Shown: positions 51,246 through 61,089 of the stretch, piece by piece
Numbering within the stretch: position 1 is the stretch's first letter
Layout of the letters: every line of letters begins with the position of its first letter
Source of the DNA: Dryocosmus kuriphilus
Lineage: Eukaryota; Arthropoda; Insecta; Hymenoptera; Cynipidae
DNA: 64,000 nt
Direction of reading: 5' to 3'
Assembly (NCBI GenBank): GCA_038277395.1
Contig: CM076196.1
Coordinates: forward strand, 130,755,410-130,819,409
The notes under the pieces: generated by a model
Told to the model about the DNA's origin: nothing
The model's input: only the letters and a program-made list of their open reading frames with translations
Databases searched by the model: none
Translations under genes and position numbers: made by a program

Positions 51246-54200
51246 AAACTTGTGCTAGGTTGTGCTCGGGAAATGCAATATCTTTTCCCTCTTGCAAAAT
51301 TGTAAGACCAATAGTCCTGAATGAAAACTCAAAATAGTAAAAAATCTCAAAATTATCAAAATTCTCAAATCTTGAAAAACAAAACTTGCAAAGAGAAATC
51401 TTTTCCCTAAAAATTTCGTAAAAATAGTCTCAAAATTAAAAATCAAAAATCTCAAAATTCTCAAAATTCCCAAATTTTGAGAAAACAAAACTTGTGCTAG
51501 GTTGTTATAGGGAAATGCAATATCTTTTCCCTCTTGTAAAATTCCGTAAGACCAATAGTACCTGAATGAAAACTCAAAATCTAAAAAAAATTTTGAGAAA
51601 ACAAAACTTGTGCTAGGTTGTGCTCGGGAAATCTTTTCCCCCTTGCAAAATTTCGTAAAAATAGTACCTGAATGAAAACTCAAAATCTAAAATAAAAAAA
51701 TCTCAAAATTTTCAAAATTCCCAAATTTGAGAAAACAAAAGTTTGTGCTAGGTTGTTTAGGGAAATGCAATATCTTTTCCCTCTTGTAAAATTTCGTAAG
51801 ACCAATAGTACCGGAATGAAAAATCAAAATCTAAAATAAAAAATCTCAAAATCTCAAAATTCTCGAATTTTGAGAAAAAAACAAAACTTGTGCTAAGGTT
51901 GTGCTCGGGAAATTCAATATCTTTTCCCCCTTGCAAAATTCCGTAAGACCAATAGTACCTGAATGAAAACTCAAAATCTAAAATAAAAAATCTCAAAATT
52001 TTCAAAATTCCCAAATTTTGAGAAAAAAAAAACTTGTGCTAGGTTGTTCTAGGGAAATGCAATATCTTTTCCCTTTTGTGAAATTTCGTAAGAAGAATAG
52101 TACCGGAATGAAAACTCAAAATCTAAAATCAAAAATCTCAAAATTCTCAAATTTTGAGAAAACAAAACTTTTGCTAGGTTGTTCTAAGAAATGCAATATC
52201 TTTTCCCTCTTGCAAAATTCCGTAAGACCAATAGTACCTGAATGAAAACTCAAAATCTAAAATCCAAAATTCTCAAAATTCTCAAATTTTGAGAAAACAA
52301 AACTTTGCTAGGTTGTTCTAGAGAAATGCAATATCTTTTCCCTCTTATAAAATTTCGTAAGACCAATAGTACCGCAATGAAAACTCAAAATCTAAAATAA
52401 AAAATCTCAAAATTCTCAAATTTTGAGAAAACAAAACTTGTGCTAGGTTGTGCTAGGGAAATGCAATATCTTTTCCCTTTTGCAAAATTTCGTAAGACCA
52501 ATAGTACCTGCATGAAAACTCAAAATCTAAAATAAAAAATCTCAAAATTCTCAAATTTTGAGAAAAAAAACTTTTGCTAGGTTGTTCTATAGAAATGCAA
52601 TATCTTTTCCCTCTTGTAAAATTTCGTAAGACCAATAGTACCGGAATGAAAACTCAAAATCTAAATTAAAAAATCTTAAAATTCTCAAATTTTGAGAAAA
52701 CAAACTAAAAAATCTCCTTTTTCAGAAAAAAAAAAAACTTGTGCTAGGTTGTTCTAGAGAAATTCAATATATTTTCCCTTTTGTAAAATTTCGTAAGATC
52801 AATAGTACCGGAATGAAAACTCAAAATCTAAAATAAAAAATCTCAAAATTCTCAAATTTTGAGAAAAAAAAACTTGTGCTAGGTTGTTCTAGGGAAATTC
52901 AATATCTTTTGCCTCTTGTAAAATTTCGTAAGACCAATAGTACCGGAATGAAAACTCAAAATCTAAAATAAAAAATCTCAAAATTCTCAAACTTTGAGAA
53001 AACAAAACTTGTGCTAGGTTGTGCTCGGGAGCAATTTTTCCCTTTTGCAAAATTCCATAAGAGAAATGAAAACAAAATCTAAAATAAAAAATCTCATTCC
53101 CAAATTTTGAGAAAAAAAAACTTTGTTCCAATATATTTTCCCTTTTGTAAAATTTCGTAAGACCAATAGTACCGGAATGAAAACTCAAAATCTAAAATCA
53201 AAAATCTCAAAATTCTCAAACTTTGAGAAAACAAAACTTTTGCTAGATTGTTCTAGAGAAATGCAATATCTTTTCCCTCTTATAAAATTTCGTAAGACCA
53301 ATAGTACCGGAATGAAAACTCAAAATCTAAAATCAAAAATCTCAAAATTCTCAAAATTTGAGAAAAAAAAAACTTGTGCTAGGTTGTGTTCTAGGAAAAT
53401 TCAATATCTTTTTTCCTCTTGCAAAATTCCGTAAGACCAATAGTACCTGAATGAAAACTCAAAATCTAAAAAAAAAAATCTCAAAATTTTCAAAATTCCC
53501 AAATTTTGAGAAAAAAAAACTTGTGCTAGGTTGTTCTAGAGAAATGCAATATTTTTTTTCCTCTTGTAAAAAATTTCGTAAGACCAATAGTACCGGAATG
53601 AAAACTCAAAATCTAAAATCAAAAATCTCAAAATTCTCAAATTTTGAGAAAACAAAACTTTTGCTAGGTTGTTCTAGAGAAATGCAATATCTTTTTCCCT
53701 CTTATAAAATTTCGTAAGACCAATAGTACCGGAATGAAGACTCAAAATCTAAAATAAAAAAATCTCAAAATTCTCAAATTTTGAGAAAACAAAACTTGTG
53801 CTAGGTTGTGTTCAGGAAATGCAATATCTTTTCCCTCTTGCAAATTTCCGTAAGACCAATAGTACCTGAATGAAAACTCAAAATCTAAAATAAAAAATCT
53901 CAAAATTTTCAAAATTCCCAAATTTTGAGAAAAAAAAACTTGTGCTAGGTTGTTCTAGAGAAATGCAATATCTTTTCCCTCTTGTAAAATTTCGTAAGAC
54001 CAATAGTACCGGAATGAAAACTCAAAATCTAAAAAAAAAAATCTCAAAATTTTCAAAATTCCCAAATTTTGAGAAAAAAAAAACTTGTGCTAGGTTGTTC
54101 TAGAGAAATGCAATATCTTTTTCCTCTTGTAAAATTTCGTAAGACCAATAGTACCGGAATGAAAACTCAAAATCTAAAATCAAAAATCTCAAAATTCTCA

Positions 54201-55345
54201 AATTTTGAGAAAACAAAACTTTTGTTAGGTTGTTCTAGAGAAATGCAATATCTTTTCCCTTTTATAAAATTTCGTAAGACCAATAGTACCGGAATGCAAA
54301 CTTAAAATCTAAAATCAATAATCTCAAAATTCTCAAATTTTGAGAAAACAAGACTTTTGCTAGGTTGTTCTAGAGAAATGCAATATCTTTTTCCTCTTAT
54401 AAAATTTCGTAAGACCAATAGTACCGGAATGAAGACTCAAAATCTAAAATAAAAAATCTCAAAATTCTCAAATTTTGAGAAAACAAAACTTGTGCTAGGT
54501 TGTGTTCAGGAAATGCAATATCTTTTCCCTCTTGCAAATTTCCGTAAGACCAATAGTACCTGAATGAAAACTCAAAATCTAAAATAAAAAATCTCAAAAT
54601 TTTCAAAATTCCCAAATTTTGAGAAAAAAAAACTTGTGCTAGGTTGTTCTAGAGAAATGCAATATCTTTTCCCTCTTGTAAAATTTCGTAAGACCAATAG
54701 TACCGGAATGAAAACTCAAAATCTAAAATAAAAAATCTCAAAATTCTCAAATTTTGAGAAAACAAAACTTTTGTTAGGTTGTTCTAGAGAAATGCAATAT
54801 CTTTTCCCTCTTATAAAATTTCGTAAGACCAATAGTACCGGAATGAAAACTTAAAATCTAAAATCAATAATCTCAAAATTCTCAAATTTTGAGAAAACAA
54901 AACTGGTGCTAGGTTGTTCTAGGGAAATTCAATATCTTTCGCCTCTTGTAAAATTTCGTAAGACCAATAGTGCCGGAATGAAAACTCAAAATAAAAAATC
55001 TCAAAATTCTCAACTTTTGAGAAAAAAAAACTTGTGCTAGGTTGTGCTCGGGAAATGCAATATCTTTTCCCTCTTGCAAAATTCTGTAAGACCAATAGTA
55101 CCTGAATGAAAACTCAAAATCTGAAATCAAAAATCTCAAAATTATCAAAATTCTCATATGTTGAGAAAAAAAAACTTGTACTAGGTTGTGCTTCGGAAAT
55201 GCAATATCTTTTCCCTCTTGCAAAGTTCCGTAAGACCAATAGTACCGGAATGAAAACTCAAAATCTAAAATAAAAAATCTCAAAATTCTCAAAATTCCCA
55301 AATTTTGAGAAAACAAAACTTGTGGTAGGTTTTGCTCGAGAAATA
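51246..55345 (+). repeat. 135-bp satellite, array 2, + orientation
   Basis: About 30 units, more variable than array 1, with several shortened units (51,250-51,700 and 53,000-53,120). Two alternate forms (GTTGTTCTAGAG with TATAAAATTTC, and GTTGTGCTCGGG with GCAAAATTCC) alternate in places. Confidence 0.95.
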
Positions 55346-55628
55346 CAATCTTTTTAGGGTACCTGAACACACGTGAAAGTACCTGAATACACCATCATCT
55401 TAAACAACTTATTTGGCGTAAAGAACGAGTTTCTGACAGAATTAAAACTCAAAATGTGAAAAAAAAACTTTCTTTATATTTTTGAACAACGGTTCATATA
55501 ACGGTACATTCGATCTATATATAACTTCTTTTAATTTTAAGTCCTATCTAGTAGAACTATGTATAATAATAATACTGATCTGATATAAACTACTTATACC
55601 TGTTTAGTGATTAACATTATTTTATTTC
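55346..55628. other. Spacer between satellite and NOF-like gene end
   Basis: AT-rich, no repeat. On the - strand an ATTAAT/AATAAT-rich stretch follows the gene's stop; no clear AATAAA close by. Confidence 0.5.
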
Positions 55629-58600
55629 CTAATAAAAAAAAAGAATCTGTGAATCAACTATTGCTTTGTTATTTACCGCAACTAGTTGTTGTCTTGTGTC
55701 GTCGTATTCAATCCTGCGATTTCCAAAGCGAACGAAGGCAATATAGTGACCAACATAGTTGACTTGATATACTCCTTCATATGAGACCAATCCTGCTAGC
55801 TGATATTCCTCGTTATTTAGATTCAAAGAGGTTTGAATATTGCATATCTCGACATTTTGTTTTTTCCCTAAGGCAGTTGATATTAGCAAGTGTTCTCCAT
55901 ACTGAATTCGCGTTTTTAATATTGATCTACAACAAACGAGTTTTGATGGATCAACTGTTTTCATAGTTTCAGTCAGGTTAACCAGTCCATTATTTTCTAA
56001 TGCGAAGAGATTCGGTTCCAACAGGACAACACAGTTTCATGCCTCTTTTTTTCGCACTTTCCACATTCTCCACGAATACTGCAACTTGGTGCTGTATAAA
56101 AAAGGATTGATGCTAAGCTACATATGTAACAAGTTGCATCAATCTTTTTAATAATTACTTTTTTGTTGTTACTCTTCCGATGTTCCGATGTTTGCATGGA
56201 GATTATGTCGACATCCTCCAAAGTGATTGCACGTTGTTTATAAACTGGAACTTTCAAACCCTGGGAAATGAAAAGTTTGTCACATTTAAAAATCCCATCA
56301 TCAAGATGATCTAAAGCTTGTTCGTAAGCTTTATTATTCAAAAGTGCCAAGCTAAGAATTTGACAAATGCTATCAAATGCGCATATACGTTTTATGACAT
56401 AGATTGTGGACTTATCCTTTACGTTTCGGCAGTGTGTTGCGTTCGGTAGAATAGGTAAAGAATGATGTTTTTCTTGCGAAGGATCGAAATGTGGTAAAGG
56501 ATCTCCATAGCGACATTTTTGTTTTTTTTTCTATTTTTTTCTTGCTTTACTCTCCTTTTCTTTAAATCCTTGACAGGGTCGAGACCGTAAATGGTTGAAA
56601 AGTCTTCGTCGCTTGCAGAATCATTTTTTTTCAGAGATAATATTTGAGGAACGGTTTATGTCTTCGCTGGTAAAATCAACATCTCCTGGATTGCTTTCCA
56701 CGGTCAAATCAACATCTCCTTGACTGCTTTCCACGGTCAAATCAACATCTCCTTGACTGCTTTCCACGGTCAAATCAACATCTCCTTGATTGCTTTCCAC
56801 GGTCAGATCAATATCTACTTCACCTATCGTTGACAAATTATCATTCTGATCAACAGAGTTCGAATCATCAACGATTAAACTAAGCTTTGGTTTTTTTCTT
56901 CTTATTTCGCCAATTATGCTCTTCATTTAATTCCTCGTTTTCGTTTACATAGTCGTCATTTCTTTTTTTCCTGCTGATATTTCTACCAGGTGAACGTTCA
57001 GTGCTTTAAGATGGAAAGCCACAAATTTATCGGCCCGTAAAGGAAACTTCGCATTGTAGAATTTTCGGGTTTTTAAGTCATTTATTTCAGATTCCACTGG
57101 TGCCAAAGTTGCATCTTTTGTACCAATATTGCACGAATTTCGCATCACTTCTGCAAATACGGGAAACCAAGGCAATAATAGTTTCACTTTTTTTGCGAAT
57201 TCGGGAAGATGGTAAGCATTTATCTCTTCGTATTCAAGTTCCTGGTTTGCTTTATTTTGACACGCTTCATACGTATCCTTAGCCCACTGGTAAATATTCG
57301 TCGATTCTAGCTCAGACTCTTCGATAATACCTATTTCCTTTTCAGAGTGGCTTCGCGAATGAGAGCTGTCGACGGTTTCCTCATTTTGGATGTCATCCGG
57401 AATGTTCCTTATCTTTTCCTTTAAAAACTGTAGAGCCTGGTCTACTAAGCTTTCCCTTTCTCTAGTTGGACACAACGCAAGCGTTAAAATTGCTTCAGCA
57501 ACTTTTTGGAAATCAGCAAATGTTTCTTGTTTGCGAAACACCGCCATGGTACGCACATACATGCTTCGAACAAGTGGCTGATGGACAGGATGCATTTCCA
57601 TTTTGCACACATGTCCATGTAGTGGCAAATGTCTAAGCGTAGCAAACACGATGGAGCAATAGGAGATCTATTTATTATGAAATCGAAACATATGCATAAA
57701 TAGTTCTTTAAGCTCTTTGAGTTTGTAAAAGCTCTACAAGAAGCACCAAGAAGAGCTTTATCGAAATCAGTAACAATTTCTTCTGTCTTTAAAACTGCCG
57801 TATTCTCAGATGTTACATAACGTATAAATTGTAACATCCAGTGCAGTATTGAGACAGTATTTTGGGAAGTCGAAAGCATTTGACAAACTGGCGCTGTTTT
57901 ACCGTAAATTTGTATACATTCTTGATATATGTATACATGGGAAGTCATTTCACCGTTTGGAAGCTTTATACATTTGACGATAGATCCACTTCCGTCAAAA
58001 AAAAGTTTTCCTGGAAATGTTTGGTATAAAATTTCTTGCTCTTTGGTCCAGTAGTGTACATAAAAAGGGTCAAGTCCTATTTCATGGATTGTACCTTCGG
58101 AAACTTCGTGATATTTAAGAGCTAAAAGATTCTCCATCATGTCTTTCGAATATAAACCTAGAGCCTTGTCGAATGCTTCAGTTTTGGCTTTTCGCAGGAT
58201 GTCGTTCTCAAAAAGAATAGGTGAGTCGTCTTCGCCAAAATGTATAAATCGATGAGCCTCATTCCTGCGATAAGTACATAGTAAGATATTTCGACTTAAT
58301 AATTTATTTGCGACTGCAGTTCTTACGACGCCTTTTAATTGTCTCTTTTTTTTATGCTCTACCGAAGAATCGAAATTACTTATTGAGCAATCCATGCATA
58401 TGGCTTCCCCTTCTTGCGGTTCATTTGCAATCAGCCCTTCAAACTCACATGGACATTCTGAACAAGTCCCAGAAACTGTGAGGAAGATACCGCCTTCCGT
58501 CATTTTTGGACTTTTAAAATTCAGTGCACAAGGGATTTTAGTCGCATTATATATTTCTTCAAAAAGCACATGAGTCCATGAATTTCTCCGTAATGTTTGT

Positions 58601-59041
58601 ACATTCCGTTTGTAATTATTGAATTTATGTGATACAGTCTCTGGCGAAATTGAAGACCATATATCGGTAACATTTAAACGGAATTGTGCATAGCAGTCTC
58701 GAAATAAGTTTGCAGAATCAAGTGTGGAATTGTTCGAAAAAGATTCTTCTTTTGGCACCTTTATGTTATGTACTGCCAGAAATTCGTTTTTTACACCAAA
58801 TCGGTTGTTCAAGATGAATATATAAATATATTTGGGAGAAATCCTGCAATTCAAAACTTCTAGAGCTGTTGACAGATTCTGAAAAATAGCATGACTCGGT
58901 TCTTTCAGCTTTCCATTGCAGTTGATTAACTCCCTATATCTAGGCAAACATAATTCGCTTTTCAAAGAATCAATTTTCTCCTCTAACGACTTTTCTTGAC
59001 CGTCATTGTTTTTCCTTGGTCTTCCTCCACCTTGAATTTTC
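55629..59041 (-). pseudogene. NOF/MULE-like transposase fused to USP-like protease
   Basis: The exon begins after a splice acceptor (TTTTTTAG, 59,042-59,049), with an AT-hook-like GGGRPRK near its start. In the 493-residue frame starting 58,965: Cys pairs at about residues 168-193 (TCSECPC, AICMDC), FFDGSGSIVK (Asp ~324), IVTDFDKALLGA (Asp ~400) and RLDICHYM (C/H block ~440-448), the pattern of MULE transposases. A frameshift near 57,595 leads to 57,649-56,945, then a repeat region (56,926-56,621). The C-terminal domain (56,400-55,629, with another frame change near 56,020) has ICAFDSICQIL (Cys), ECGKC, EHLLIST, VGHYIAFVR (His) and YDD (Asp), the order of C19 proteases. Broken now. Confidence 0.65.
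56680..56815 (-). repeat. 33-bp coding minisatellite
   Basis: Four to five copies of a 33-base unit encoding GDVDLTVESSQ within the linker between transposase and protease-like domain. Acidic and in frame throughout. Confidence 0.9.
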
Positions 59042-59589
59042 CTAAAAAATTAGAAGATATTAAATTACATCTTGCATAAGTCTTATAGACCGAATCCATT
59101 TCAAAGCATACAGTCAGGGCAAATTCGAATCACAGAATCGGTTCCCGATGAAAAATGTTATTTTTCAAAGGAAATAAGGCGACACGAATTTTTCCTTCTT
59201 GAAAAAACTTCAATTTTCGCGAATTTATGAGTATTTGAATTTTTAAGGTGGTTTTTCAAAAAAAAAAAACACAATTTTTTTTAAACCTGTAAAGCTTTTG
59301 ACCAAATTGAGATATTTAGGTTTTCCTTCCAGATTCTGGTAGAGCTTTCAGTCCTTTTTCAAAAGCTTGACGAAAATTTTAAAAATATAAAAAATTAACA
59401 AAATGGCGGAAGTGTTTCTAAATAAATTCAAAGTCGATTTTCTCCAAAACTCCACCTTCTTTTTTGCTCAAATTTATTTACTGAATTGGTACTCATATAA
59501 GGAAGAAATCTTGTAAGTTTAGGCGGATTAAACCACTTTTTGTAGCCAGGAGAATTTTTTTCCTAAAAAAAAAATTATTTCATGAATAA
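59042..59589 (-). other. Presumed intron / 5' region of the NOF-like gene
   Basis: Read on the - strand, an acceptor tract CTTCTAATTTTTTAG precedes the main exon. I could not find a convincing upstream exon or promoter here. Confidence 0.4.
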
Positions 59590-59860
59590 CTAAAAAATTA
59601 TGCGACTTTACAAAGAAATTATAAAATTTGTAAATCTGTTTGAGACGAACAACTTTGATTATTATTATGTTTTCCGTGCCTTGCGTAGTTTGGCGAGAAA
59701 TTTGAATTTTTGATTTTTAATAAAATTTTTTCGATTAAATTATAAAACAAATAATTTAAAGTAAAATAGAAATGATAAATTTCCTGCCAAACTATGCAAG
59801 ACACGAAAGAAATGATAATAAACAAAGTTGTTCATTTCAAAAAGATCTACAAATTTTCTC
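59590..59860. repeat. R unit meeting its mirror image
   Basis: GACGAACAACTTTGATTATTATTATG..GCGTAGTTTGGCGAGAAA at 59,643-59,701 is mirrored by TTTCCTGCCAAACTATGCAAGACACG..AATAAACAAAGTTGTTCAT at 59,778-59,835. The switch point is near 59,755. From here on the satellite runs in the opposite direction. Confidence 0.8.
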
Positions 59861-59954
59861 ACCATAGTTCCCAATTTTTTACCAATTCTGCAAAAAAATG
59901 TGAGCAAAAAAAGTGCGGTTTTTTAGAAAATCGACTTTGAATATTTTTTTAGAA

Positions 59955-60281
59955 AAGTTCTCAAAATTTGATAATTTTGAGATTTTTTATTTTAGATTTT
60001 GAGTTTTCATTCAGGCACTATTGGTCTTACGGAATTTTGCAAGAGGGAAAAGATATTGCATTTCCCGAGCACAACCTAGCACAAGTTTTTTTTTCTCAAA
60101 ATTTGAGAATTTTGATAATTTTGAGATTTTTGATTTTAGATTTTGAGTTTTCATTCCGGTACTATTGGTCTTACGAAATTTTACAAGAGGGAAAAGATAT
60201 TGCATTTCCCGAGCACAACCTAGCACAACTTTTGTTTTCTCAAAATTTGGGAATTTTGAGAATTTTGAGATTTTTGATTTT
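59955..60281 (-). repeat. 135-bp satellite, array 3, - orientation
   Basis: Same satellite reverse-complemented (GAGTTTTCATTCAGG, CTATTGGTCTTACGGAATTT, GCATTTCCCGAGCACAACCT). Interrupted at 60,282 by a LINE. Confidence 0.95.
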
Positions 60282-61089
60282 TTTTTGACATAGTCAATGT
60301 TTATTTATACTCTCCCCCTTTTGCGGGTTTAAGAGTCTTCACCAAACCATTACAAGTATCTATACATTCAATTCCTTATATCATACCTTATCGCTATCTT
60401 ATTGCTAATATATACAATCTTTCTTATTATCTACTCTTATATTCCTACGCTAGCGATCGAGACCAGGACTTTCGTTTCCTCTTGCCTTTACCAATCTATC
60501 ATTGATCTTTTCTTTTCTCGACTCTACTTTATACTTTTACTTGTATCATGAGACCTTTTCTTTCTCTTAACTTTTCCAACTTCTTCATCCATCCCTCTCC
60601 CTGTCCATTCACATTCAGAATCTCTTTCACTCTCTCTTCCACACTTTTCCCTTCCTCTTCATCCCCAGTACACCTTTCCAACATATGCACCCACGATTCT
60701 TGCTCATACCCACATATTCTACACCGATTCTCCTCCTCGTTCATCCAGTACCTACTCTCTCTTACTCCCTCTCCCATTCTAAATCTCATCATTCTGTTCC
60801 ATTTACTCTCCTTCTTTAACTTCTTCAAATATTCTGGCTCTCCTTCCCACTTTACCATCTTGTACCAACTATTGTACCTTGAGTTCACGATTTTTGTCCA
60901 TCGTTCCTCCCTTTGTCTCGCCAAAATATCGTTCTCTATTCCTTGCCAATCTCTATTTTCCCCATTCTTACTCCATTCTCTCCTCCTTGCGTACCTTCCT
61001 TCTTCCCATTTCGACCTACCCATGTTCCCTTCTCTCTTTGTCTTCTATCACCCTTGCACACGCTTGTGCGATCTTACTTCCTTCTCCCC
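60282..61089 (-). mobile_element. 5'-truncated LINE inserted in the satellite
   Basis: Bracketed by a 16-bp duplication, TGAGATTTTTGATTTT (60,266-60,281 and 61,090-61,105). The 3' end on the - strand has a short A run at 60,282-60,286. It holds only the end of ORF2 plus 3' sequence. The satellite monomer resumes in phase after it. Related to, but distinct from, the LINE at 12-34 kb. Confidence 0.85.
60529..61086 (-). pseudogene. LINE ORF2 C-terminal fragment
   Basis: From KWEEGRYARRREW to the stop at 60,529, with the CCHC motif C-R-I-C-G-Y-E-Q-E-S-W-V-H-M-L-E-R-C (CX2CX8HX4C). 60-70% like the C-terminus at 12.4-13.2 kb by eye. Truncated upstream, so never functional at this site. Confidence 0.8.
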
